Counted from the stretch's first letter, positions 1-8,152 are shown. The stretch: DNA of 19,532 bases from Periconia sp. R9002 (GCA_023627715.1 JAMAHW010000195.1:1-19532); one strand, 5' to 3'. Numbers and translations: made by a program. Notes: a model not told the origin generated them from the letters alone.

Positions 1-457
1 CGGCCACACCTTTAGGCAGTACGTCTCTACTATTTCAGTCACCTAAGTTACTAGATAAAATGGCTTGTCTACGTCTTTTGCCGGGAAGCCTGCTGCCTTC
101 TCATGCTCAGCCCTTTGACTTATCTTGCCCTATAGCGCGTTCTTGAACGGCAGTCTCTCTTGCGCTTCTTTCTTTTCCACGCCGATGCGGAAGAGTGTAT
201 GGCCTGGTGGTCTAACCCGTACTTACGTTCCTGGGTTACGCACTCATGTCAGGTGTAATGCTCGCATGCGATCAGCTCTTTGTTGATCGATGATAATGAT
301 GATGTTCATCTGGCTGTACAGGGATTTCTGCTCTGTGTAGCCCCACTTCTAGCTAAGCCTATCGTCTAGCCTTATTTGTATTGGTCTAAAACCTCATTCC
401 TCAGTCCCTGCTCGATTGTGCAGATCCGACCTCAACCCACGCATTCTATGTGACAGA
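1..457. other. Anonymous flank left of the Copia element
   Basis: I see no gene, RNA or repeat family here. The only local pattern is a short GATGATAATGATGATG-like run near 288-304. Short open frames in this stretch have no recognisable protein features. The last bases (456-462) carry the integration target of the Copia element. The flank is not obviously as TA-rich as the right flank. Confidence 0.5.
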
Positions 458-462
458 TATTC
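458..462. repeat. Target site duplication, left copy (TATTC)
   Basis: TATTC directly precedes the left LTR and is repeated exactly after the right LTR. A 5-bp duplication is the usual staggered-cut signature of Copia-type integrase and fixes the element ends. Confidence 0.95.
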
Positions 463-575
463 TGTAAGCGCGGAACACCTACAGTCATGTGATGTACCAC
501 TGACTAATCCGTCCTCTTCCACATGTATATTAGCTTTTCTATCATACACACGAATAATACAACCTATTGCTTACA
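463..575 (+). repeat. Left (5') LTR of the Copia element, 113 bp
   Basis: Runs from TGTAAGC to GCTTACA. It is identical to the right LTR except at 470 (G here, C at 5760) and 474 (A here, G at 5764). By LTR logic it contains promoter and transcript-start signals. A TATA-like stretch, TATATTAG, lies at 526-533, followed by a pyrimidine-rich run, and is the best promoter candidate. A TGACTAA bZIP-like motif lies at 501-507, but binding is speculative. The LTR is short, as is common for Copia elements. Confidence 0.96.
526..533 (+). promoter_or_regulatory. TATA-like box in the left LTR
   Basis: TATATTAG followed by a CT-rich segment, upstream of the primer site and the Gag-Pol ATG (666). This is the expected position for the element's promoter. 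The motif is weak on its own and no transcript start is visible in sequence. Confidence 0.35.
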
Positions 576-587
576 GTTATGAGCCCG
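576..587 (+). other. Primer binding site for initiator tRNA-Met, internal (half-tRNA) type
   Basis: The sequence directly after the left LTR, GTTATGAGCCCG, is complementary to the anticodon stem-loop of eukaryotic initiator tRNA-Met, whose conserved loop reads GGGCUCAUAAC. The match of at least 11 nt includes the CAU anticodon. It is not the complement of the tRNA 3' CCA end used by most retroelements. Drosophila copia and yeast Ty5 prime from the cleaved 5' half of initiator tRNA-Met in this way. The tRNA sequence is from memory; the position flush against the LTR supports the assignment. Confidence 0.85.
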
Positions 588-665
588 GATTGTTCCGCAC
601 TCACGCCCATACCCTAGTCACCCACCTAGTTAGAACCAAACGAGTCAGATATTCCTATCCTCGAT

Positions 666-3600
666 ATGTCCAAAAGCGTTGTCCACTCCGACATTATACT
701 CGACGGTCAAAGCAACTGGGAACTCTGGATTTTTGTTGTCAAACGCATAGCTGAAGCAGGTGATGTATGGGAATACATTGACCCTGACCAACCCCATCAT
801 CCTCTACAGAAACCTCAGAAGCCTGCTCGGCCAGCGCCTGTGACCCATCCTGACGGATCCACAACTCAGCCGACTCAACATGAACTTATGCAGCACAACC
901 AAGACTCCAGCATCTACCACAGGGAGATCAAAGAATACAGGCGCCTCAGGGAAAAGGTAGGCCAGGTCGAAGCACACATTGCTAAAACCATCCAGCAGGA
1001 TCTACTCTATCATATTAAGGATAAGCAAACGGCATACGATCAGGTGAAGACGCTTCAAACTCTTTACTCTCCCACGACAGCGGACCAAGAATACCGAGTT
1101 CAGAAGGCCTATGAATCAGCCAAGGTCCTACACGCTCGACGATCCAGCATCGAAGACTGGTGCAGCGACTTCCTCACCGCCTATAGTCGAGCGAAGCAGC
1201 TCGATCTACCGGAAGTACACGGTTTCCGAGCGCACAAAGACCTGATTCGAGCCATCAAGCAAGCAGACGCAGCCTACACTGCCTCTATTTCACTAGATCT
1301 ATTCAAAGCTGAGGAGACATGGAACGCCAATCACAACGCACCGGTACCACACAAATCCCAGCTGTCTACGGTATTAGGCGACTTCCTACGCTACCATCGC
1401 ACAACGCATTTGAAGAAGACAAACATCAATGGAGGTGTTTTTGGAGCAACCTTGGATCAAGAAAAGTCTCCTTACAGCAAGAAAAGAACGCGAGACGGGG
1501 CCAAACCACAAAGGCCTTGCCTCTGCGGAGAGACCCATTTCTGGGGCCAATGCGCATACATCGACACAGCACTTCGACCCAGTGGATTTGTCGAAGACCC
1601 TGAAAAAGCCAAGAAAATTGCTGAATACGAGGCCAAGGATCAGAAAGGCATACTAAACAAGATTCGGGAAAGGAACAGACGCTTCAAGAAACAAAAAAAC
1701 AAAGGTGCTGACAAGCAAGCGGAACCTGATTCGATAGAGATCGACGCCGGCGATATGCCTGCAGGCCAACTTCCTCATGGAGCCTACGCTGTCTTTTCTT
1801 CTGCGTTCCATCTTCAGCCACCTGCATCTACCTATCCGCTTCTCTACTCATGGACTCTCGATCCAGCCACCGACATCCACATCTGCAACAACCCCGCCGA
1901 GTTCCAATGGAGAGCTCCAGCAGCGGACGATGATGTCGTGACAGCGGGCGGCTCGGAGACGCTCATTGAAGCCTGGGGAGAAGTCAAGATACCGTTAGAA
2001 ACACCGACCGGTACCAAAACAACGACTCTGAAGCGAGTGGCACTGATCCCATCCTTCTTCACTAGCTTGGTGTCACTCTCACGGCTTTCGTCATCCAACA
2101 TCCACTTCGATTCGGGTCGGAACGTGCTGTATCGCACAGGAACGCCTTGCCAGGATGTTGCAAGACTCACCAGACTGGGCGGCCACTGGCTCGTTCTACG
2201 GCGCTTGAAACCACCAGCTATGTTGGTAAAGCATGCCGCATTTGCCACGAATCAACGCAGACCACAATATTCCGCTGAACCGCTCCAACCTCGGTCCCTC
2301 ACGAAACTTCAGCTCCATGTGCTTATGGGACACGCAGAAAAGGAGGCAATCGACCAGCTATCAATCAACGTCATTGGAATACAGCCACCCAAAGGCTCTG
2401 CACCGAGCACGATTCATTGCGAGGAATGCTTGCAAAACAAAGCACACCGAATCATCTCACGCAGGACCGGACACGAACTCGGTGCTTCCCGCCCGTTCGA
2501 AACGGTTGCTATCGACATCATCAAGCTCGACACAGTCGGATACAACGGTCATCGATACGTGTTCCACGGATTCGATCTCTACACTAAGCTAAACTTTGTC
2601 TACACAATTTCGAAGCGAGATAAAGGAACGCTACTGGACGTCCTGAGACGCCTAGACAGATCCATCAAACGCGAGTTCAATACAACCGTCACGTTCCTGA
2701 TTGCGGACGACGAACGAGGATATGGACTCACAGACGACTCGGCGCGAGCATACTGCAACCAAGAAGGGATCCGATTCCAGATCAGAGCACCCTATGTCAA
2801 CGAGCAAAACGGCTCAGCCGAGCGCTCAGGCAAGAACCTGATTGATCGCAGCCGATCCATGCGCGTGGCATCAAACCTACCTCATGCGCTCGCTCCTGAA
2901 ATCTACGTTGCTGCAGCCTATCTGCTCAATCGCACACCGACACGGGCCATCAGCTGGAAGACTCCATTCGAGATGGCGTACAACAAAAAGCCTTCCATTG
3001 CTCACCTCAGACTCTACGGCTGTCGCGCATACGCACTCCGTCCCCAGATACGAAGGGGCGACAAGCTGACACCGCGCGCGCTTGTCGGATACCTTGTCGG
3101 ATACGACGCGTCGAACATTTATCGGGTCTGGCTACCCAAGGCAAAGAGTCGAGCACACCAAGGCAAGGTGGTTAGGACACGCGACGTGACGTTCAAAGAG
3201 GATCTGTACTATAAAGACGACGACGAGTCCGATCCCTTGATGCCCAACGCAGAGCTGGCAGAAATCATACACACGCTTCACATGCCATCCTTGCGCGATC
3301 CACACGACTCTTCAGAAGCCTCGTCAGAGGAGGAGCCCGATCCTATTCCGGGAACCAGCCATCGTGTACACGATCGATCTACGGACAAGCCACACGAACA
3401 CTATAGCCAACTGTCGTTTCTGCCAACCCCAGCGACCACAGCCTCTCCTCAGCGGAACCCTCCGCCACGTTCTTCTGACCAAGCTTCATCAACTACAAGT
3501 ACTGGCAGCCCTGCAGCGAACATTCAAACGTCTACCCAATCATCAAGGAAGCGAAGAAGACGCGAACCGATCGACTTGGACGACACAAATTCTGCTCAAA

Positions 3601-5378
3601 ACCGCGAGCGCATCGATGGCAATCTACGCCAGTCGCACATCCTCCCTGAAGGGCTAACTAGGGCTCGAAAGCCATCGCGCAAAAGTAGCAGCTTCTTTGT
3701 CAACAAGTACTGGGCAACTTTTGTCGCAGCGTCTGCCACAGCCACCAAAACGCGGTTCCATCACACCATACTGCCTACGGAGCCCAGATGCTATCGGGAT
3801 GTTATGAATCTTCCAACTCCTCATAAACAAGGCTTCACTGCAGCCATGCAACGCGAGATAAGCGATGTCAAGCGCAAAGGCACGTACGAGAAGATTGCGT
3901 GGAAGGACTTCAACGCCCTAGAAAACGAGGTCTTACCACTACTCTGGGTGTTCAAATACAAACTAGGTAGCGAAGGATACCTAACGAAGTACAAAGCCAG
4001 GATCTGTGTGCGCGGCGATCTCCAGACTACGGCTGAAGAGACGTACGCCGCCACACTGGCCATCCGCGTATTCCGCGCCTTGATGGCCATTGCAGCCTAC
4101 TTTAACATGGAAATTCGACAATACGATGCGGTCAACGCTTTTACGAATGCGCATCTAACTTCTCCAGTATACACCCACACACCCGAAGGCTTCTCTGACT
4201 CTGAATATCTATGGAAGCTAAACCGTGCGCTCTACGGCCTGAAGACTTCACCTTTACTCTGGTACAAGGAGCTCACCAAATCCCTCACAGAGCTCGGATT
4301 GCAGGAGATCAAGGATGCGCCATGTCTATGGAAGAGCGATAAGCTCCTCATCTTCTTCCATGTCGACGACATTGTTGTCCTAGCTAAGCCAGCACACGTC
4401 ACTGCCCTTGACGAATTTGAGCGCAGGCTGTTGCAGCGCTACGAGATTCGATCACTCGGAGACCTGGCGACCTTCTGCGGTATCCAAATACATCGCGATC
4501 GATCCACTGGAACTATGTGGCTGTCGCAAGCAGCATACTTAGACAAGCTTGCTCTCAAGTACCCATCTCCCAAGCCACTCAATCGGCCTCCCGCCACACC
4601 TCTTCCACTCGAAGAGCTACTTCCGTCGGACGACCCAAAGAATGACGCGAACATATATCGATACGCCCAGCTAGTTGGATCGATTGGTTACGTCGCCACG
4701 GCTACCCGGCCAGACGTTGCCAAACCTCATTCGAAACTAGCGGAGTTCCTGATTAGTCCTTCCCAACAGCACATCGACGCTGCTTACCAAACTCTTGAGT
4801 ATCTGTATCACACAAAGGATCAGTCACTGCACTACGATGCCTCCCTATCCACCGATATCGCACATATCCTCGACCAAGAAGAGCCAGACTTCTTTGGCGC
4901 CACCGATGCCTCATACGCCGACCACAAAGCTACTCGGAAGAGCTCTCAGGGCTACATATTCTTCCTTTTCGGCGGTCCCATCGACTGGAAAGCGACCCTA
5001 CAACGATGCGTTACCAAGTCGACCACGGAAGCCGAGCTAATAGCCGCATCTTCCGCCGGCACTGAGCTACTCTGGTGGTGGAGACTCTTCCAAGACATCG
5101 AATTCGATCCGAACAACGAACAGATACTCTACTGTGACAACCAGCAAACCATTCGACTGATCACCTCGGCTACGCCACGCCTCAAAACATCACTCCGACA
5201 CGTGGATATCCATCATCACTGGCTACGCCAGGAAGCACAGTCACACAACATCAATCTTACCTACCTACCAACCACCTGTCAGCCAGCTGACGGCCTGACC
5301 AAACTTCTGCCTCGCCAGAGACATCAAAACTGGGTATCTCTCTTGTATTTCCAGAAATTTCCTTTGGCTACTTCATGA
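666..5378 (+). CDS. Copia Gag-Pol polyprotein (1570 aa)
   Basis: One uninterrupted frame, starting at an ATG 90 nt after the left LTR. The Gag region (about residues 1-350) opens with the typical LDGQSNWELW block and carries a variant zinc knuckle C285-x-C287-x3-H291-x4-C296. The aspartic protease site is at D399, in LDPATD rather than the usual D-S/T-G. Integrase follows with a zinc-binding H551-x4-H556...C585-x2-C588, then catalytic D617, D681 and E719, the last within QNGSAER. Residues ~870-1000 form a low-complexity Ser/Pro-rich linker. Reverse transcriptase contains QYDAVNAF (D1154) and FHVDD (D1234, D1235). RNase H shows TDASYAD (D1414), TEAEL (E1455/E1457) and YCDNQQ (D1491). Gag and Pol are fused without a frameshift, so the Gag excess must come from processing or another route. 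It is likely active unless the motif changes are harmful. Confidence 0.96.
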   Translation: MSKSVVHSDIILDGQSNWELWIFVVKRIAEAGDVWEYIDPDQPHHPLQKPQKPARPAPVTHPDGSTTQPTQHELMQHNQDSSIYHREIKEYRRLREKVGQVEAHIAKTIQQDLLYHIKDKQTAYDQVKTLQTLYSPTTADQEYRVQKAYESAKVLHARRSSIEDWCSDFLTAYSRAKQLDLPEVHGFRAHKDLIRAIKQADAAYTASISLDLFKAEETWNANHNAPVPHKSQLSTVLGDFLRYHRTTHLKKTNINGGVFGATLDQEKSPYSKKRTRDGAKPQRPCLCGETHFWGQCAYIDTALRPSGFVEDPEKAKKIAEYEAKDQKGILNKIRERNRRFKKQKNKGADKQAEPDSIEIDAGDMPAGQLPHGAYAVFSSAFHLQPPASTYPLLYSWTLDPATDIHICNNPAEFQWRAPAADDDVVTAGGSETLIEAWGEVKIPLETPTGTKTTTLKRVALIPSFFTSLVSLSRLSSSNIHFDSGRNVLYRTGTPCQDVARLTRLGGHWLVLRRLKPPAMLVKHAAFATNQRRPQYSAEPLQPRSLTKLQLHVLMGHAEKEAIDQLSINVIGIQPPKGSAPSTIHCEECLQNKAHRIISRRTGHELGASRPFETVAIDIIKLDTVGYNGHRYVFHGFDLYTKLNFVYTISKRDKGTLLDVLRRLDRSIKREFNTTVTFLIADDERGYGLTDDSARAYCNQEGIRFQIRAPYVNEQNGSAERSGKNLIDRSRSMRVASNLPHALAPEIYVAAAYLLNRTPTRAISWKTPFEMAYNKKPSIAHLRLYGCRAYALRPQIRRGDKLTPRALVGYLVGYDASNIYRVWLPKAKSRAHQGKVVRTRDVTFKEDLYYKDDDESDPLMPNAELAEIIHTLHMPSLRDPHDSSEASSEEEPDPIPGTSHRVHDRSTDKPHEHYSQLSFLPTPATTASPQRNPPPRSSDQASSTTSTGSPAANIQTSTQSSRKRRRREPIDLDDTNSAQNRERIDGNLRQSHILPEGLTRARKPSRKSSSFFVNKYWATFVAASATATKTRFHHTILPTEPRCYRDVMNLPTPHKQGFTAAMQREISDVKRKGTYEKIAWKDFNALENEVLPLLWVFKYKLGSEGYLTKYKARICVRGDLQTTAEETYAATLAIRVFRALMAIAAYFNMEIRQYDAVNAFTNAHLTSPVYTHTPEGFSDSEYLWKLNRALYGLKTSPLLWYKELTKSLTELGLQEIKDAPCLWKSDKLLIFFHVDDIVVLAKPAHVTALDEFERRLLQRYEIRSLGDLATFCGIQIHRDRSTGTMWLSQAAYLDKLALKYPSPKPLNRPPATPLPLEELLPSDDPKNDANIYRYAQLVGSIGYVATATRPDVAKPHSKLAEFLISPSQQHIDAAYQTLEYLYHTKDQSLHYDASLSTDIAHILDQEEPDFFGATDASYADHKATRKSSQGYIFFLFGGPIDWKATLQRCVTKSTTEAELIAASSAGTELLWWWRLFQDIEFDPNNEQILYCDNQQTIRLITSATPRLKTSLRHVDIHHHWLRQEAQSHNINLTYLPTTCQPADGLTKLLPRQRHQNWVSLLYFQKFPLATS

Positions 5379-5742
5379 GCTTCTGCATGTATAGTACTCT
5401 TCCTGGTTTTTCCCACGTGGTTTTCACAGGTTTGACGAGGCTATACCTCTTGTTCAGCTCTGTGAATTACTGTAGCGCACTTCCTTATCTTGCAGGGATA
5501 CCACCTACCTCCATACAGAACGTGAAGCGATAAGGGCCTCCATGCTAGCTCTAGGAGACGTCCGACTATTGGGGACGCCCATAATACAGAGCGAGGCCCA
5601 CCAACACCGTGACGGCGGACGATCCCCACCTGGCACTGCTTCAATCAAGTGGCTACCCACCACGTTCAAACAAGCAGCTCCACCTCTATGCAGGGTGGAG
5701 GGTGGCCTATGATCACATCAGCTTCTACATACGTTCGAACCT
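5379..5742 (+). other. Untranslated 3' interior of the Copia element
   Basis: About 370 nt lie between the Gag-Pol stop and the polypurine tract. I see no conserved coding potential; the minus-strand open frame at 5441-5644 has no recognisable features. It is longer than a minimal 3' end and may hold RNA packaging, dimerisation or 3' processing signals, which is inference only. Confidence 0.6.
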
Positions 5743-5752
5743 GAGGGGGGTG
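5743..5752 (+). other. Polypurine tract of the Copia element
   Basis: GAGGGGGGTG sits directly before the right LTR. A G-rich purine run here primes plus-strand DNA synthesis in LTR retrotransposons. The last two bases (TG) break the purine run but lie outside the LTR as defined by the target duplications. Confidence 0.85.
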
Positions 5753-5865
5753 TGTAAGCCCGGGACACCTACAGTCATGTGATGTACCACTGACTAATCC
5801 GTCCTCTTCCACATGTATATTAGCTTTTCTATCATACACACGAATAATACAACCTATTGCTTACA
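5753..5865 (+). repeat. Right (3') LTR of the Copia element, 113 bp
   Basis: The matching direct repeat of the left LTR, with the same TGTAAGC...GCTTACA ends and two mismatches, both within the first 12 bases. It should supply the polyadenylation region of the retrotransposon RNA. The TATA-like motif recurs at 5816-5822. Confidence 0.96.
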
Positions 5866-5870
5866 TATTC
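5866..5870. repeat. Target site duplication, right copy (TATTC)
   Basis: An exact copy of the 5 bp before the left LTR. Removing the element and one copy restores a target reading GATAT-TCT-ATATC, a small AT-rich inverted repeat. Confidence 0.95.
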
Positions 5871-7400
5871 TATATCAACGTGCATTCATTCTAGAGATAC
5901 ATAGCTGTAACTGCACTCAGATCTCAGTGCAGTTTTATATTAATAATAAGATATTCTTACCTCTGCGTAGTTTGTGTTACGTAGACCCTGGCAGTTATGC
6001 CGCAAAGGAACACGCCGATTTTTTTTTGTTGCAGCGCCTCGAACCGCTACATGCTGAAGAACTTAACTGCGTCAATAGTAGTTGAACGAATGCAACCAAC
6101 GGCCTTGGCAAGTGCGACATAGCTCTGAATACCAATTGGATGCAACGCACTAGGTGGGCGGAGACCTTTGCCAGTGCAGAGCGCAGACTCCTTATGCGGC
6201 TCGTGCAGTTCCCGGTCACCACAGCCTAGAATTTGCACCTCGGACTGTACAGAAACATTAATCTATACAGCTGCAAGGAGGATGAGTATAGACTAAGTCT
6301 GCTAGTCGCCGCTCTAGATCAGGTATTTAATCAGTGTGAAGACACAGTCCGTTATACCGATGTTTCCATTCAGTGTTTACTTTACAGCTCCTACCTAGTA
6401 AACTATACTCTACAGAAGGCTATTAGAAACCGGTGCTAAAGAGTGCTGATACAAACAATTATAGTGTCTCTCTATCTGCTTCTAACACGGGGCTTAAGAA
6501 TAAAGACCTCTGCATTCCTAGTAGTAAAGTTCCAGCTAGTTAACGTTCTACTAGACTTTCCATTATATTATCGCTATTATTATTGTTATTAAAACCTAAG
6601 GACCGAAGTAGAAATTAACCAACCAGTCTCAAGTTTTTACCTTGCAGGTTATTAAATACTATAACTGTCGGTGGGTATAGACACCTGCCGAGTATGTACG
6701 ACGCTCCGCGACCAGCTTACCAAACTGGAGCCGTACGTATTCGATAGCGCTATAATTCACACGGATAGACTTATCTTATCTCCTGTGTGCTAGCACCGCC
6801 CTATGTTACTGTTATCAAGGGCTTAGTCGGTAGTGTGCGATTGGTACGATCGTCTTGGGGTTGAGAACAAAGGGTACTACTTTCTGGTATTCATATTTTG
6901 GTCTGCCCTTCGTACGAAGTTCGAAGGCGCGTCTATATACAAAGATGCTATCTGCACATAATCGAGACTGGGCGTGTAGGTAAGCCTTGATAGGTTAGCT
7001 CAGGGGCTTACACAGTAACCTGTGTGAGTTGTACGGCTTAACCCAGATCCGATCGGTACGGATCAACTTGTCCCCGGGTCATATGACGGAGCACCCCAAT
7101 TCATAGATGCTGCTATCCATACGTAGGTACGGACATATCAAAACCTACTTTAACTTCGCAAAGTCTCAACATGAATATAACGGGCTCGGTATATTAAGCA
7201 TAAAGCTGTATGTGCATTTTTTTAACATTACTGAGCTTAAAATAATGGGAACCCAAGGCATCTCGACCAGATTGGCGCTTGGATCGATACTTATGTATCT
7301 TGAGTCGCACTGGGCCTCTGTCGGCCATATTATACGATTAACCTATTTTATCCTAGCTATTTTGGCAATACCAAAAGCATGCAAAATGAAACGGATTCGG
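5871..7400. other. TA-rich region with no recognisable gene
   Basis: About 1.5 kb right of the Copia element. From about 6240 to 6900 the sequence is visibly rich in TA, TAG and CTA steps, with short open frames only. This texture is typical of decayed, possibly RIP-mutated fungal repeats, but no parent element is recognisable. A hairpin lies at 5909-5934 and a smaller one at about 7004-7026, where CTTACACAG and CTGTGTGAG pair with one mismatch. A T run occurs around 6019. Confidence 0.5.
5909..5934. repeat. 26-nt near-perfect palindrome
   Basis: AACTGCACT and AGTGCAGTT form 9-bp arms around a centre based on AGATCT. Across all 26 nt only one opposed pair (5918/5925, C against C) fails to match. 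It lies 39 bp beyond the Copia target duplication. It could be a cruciform-forming remnant of an inverted-repeat element or a binding site; nothing further can be said. Confidence 0.7.
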
Positions 7401-7427
7401 AAATCGGTCGAATACGATCGTTCTGGA

Positions 7428-8090
7428 ACACCCAACACCGAGAATATGGGACGGGCATACCGATTACGAGAAAAGTGGAAAGAAGCGAGAAAACCAAAGC
7501 TTCAAGCGGCGAAGACAACTGAGATAGTGCCTGGCGTCGACTATTCTAGCTGGCTAATTAGCATGAACAATCTGGGATCCACCTACTTTGATCAGGGACG
7601 ATGGAATGAAGCCGAGGAGCTGTTTGCGAAAGTGACCGAGTTGCTCGAAAGAAAGCTCGGACGCAAGCACGCAACCACGCTGACTAGCATAAACAACCTG
7701 GCGTCGACGTATAGGAGCCAAGAGTGATGGACTGAAGCAGAAGAATTGTTTTTGGAGGTTGTGCGGACATCTGAACGGACGCTTGGGCACCAGCACCGGA
7801 ATACGCTGATCAGTATGAACAACCTGGCGTCCATGTACAAAAGTCTGGAAAGATGGAGAGAGGCTGAGAAATTATTTGCGAAAGTGATTGAGACGCGACA
7901 GAAAACATTTGGAGACGAACATCCGCCCACAATGACCAGCATGAACAACCTGGCGTCGACCTCCGGAGGCCAGGGGCGATGCAGCGAGGCTCAAGAACTG
8001 CAAAAACAAATAGCAGAGACACTTAGAAGGGTACTTGGCGACGAGCATCCTTCTACCTTGACTAGTATGAGCAACTTGACGTCAATGTAA
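7428..8090 (+). pseudogene. Kinesin-light-chain-type TPR repeat remnant
   Basis: Tandem 42-residue units of the TPR_10/TPR_12 type, with the signature SMNNLAS-x-Y...GRWxEAEELF...LGxxHPxTL. Units start at 7428 (divergent), 7554, 7680, 7806, 7932 and 8058 (incomplete), an exact 126-bp spacing. Everything stays in one frame but is interrupted by TGA at 7725-7727, where other units have CGA (Arg), and TAA at 8088-8090, where Tyr is expected. After 8090 the match is lost. Such repeats form the C-terminal part of many fungal NLR-like proteins (NB-ARC/NACHT-TPR) and of patatin-TPR proteins. No NTPase or effector domain is visible upstream: the frame is open from an ATG at 7107, but residues before about 7400 do not resemble TPR. 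This is a decayed fragment, perhaps carried here by a mobile element. Confidence 0.85.
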
Positions 8091-8128
8091 AGGAGTCGAA
8101 ATGCAAGAGAGTGATTAGAGCCGAGGCT

Positions 8129-8152
8129 TAACTTAACGTTAACGTTAAGTTA
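8129..8152. repeat. 24-bp perfect palindrome
   Basis: Each half reads TAACTTAACGTT, and the two halves meet without a spacer. It also contains tandem TTAACG-like steps. It lies between the end of the TPR remnant and the pogo fragment, so it may mark a junction or an element terminus. No partner copy is visible elsewhere in the window. Confidence 0.9.

Larger units (their letters stand above)
463..5865 (+). mobile_element. Complete Ty1/Copia LTR retrotransposon (5403 bp)
   Basis: All structural parts are visible. Two 113-bp LTRs (463-575 and 5753-5865) differ at only two positions. The LTRs start TGTAAGC and end GCTTACA, a perfect 7-bp terminal inverted repeat. A 5-bp target duplication, TATTC, lies at 458-462 and 5866-5870. 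A tRNA primer site directly follows the left LTR and a purine run lies just before the right one. The interior holds one long Gag-Pol frame with the order Gag, protease, integrase, reverse transcriptase, RNase H. Integrase before reverse transcriptase defines Ty1/Copia (Pseudoviridae) rather than Gypsy. The near-identical LTRs and intact frame indicate a recent insertion that may still be mobile. No env-like gene is present. Confidence 0.97.

Noticed and set aside
416..754. 112-codon plus-strand frame across the left LTR
   Set aside because: It starts from TTG and overlaps the LTR, primer site and Gag start in another frame; it has no protein features.
1844..2248. 134-codon minus-strand frame inside the Copia element
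   Set aside because: It is a shadow of the Gag-Pol coding frame.
6990..7030. GGGGCTTACA, resembling an inverted Copia LTR end (TGTAAGCCC)
   Set aside because: Only about 11 bases match the LTR junction and the rest of the LTR is absent, so a solo LTR is not supported.
7107..7427. N-terminal extension of the TPR frame as a possible NB-ARC domain
   Set aside because: No P-loop (GxxxxGK) or other NTPase motif is present, and the segment looks like AT-rich read-through.
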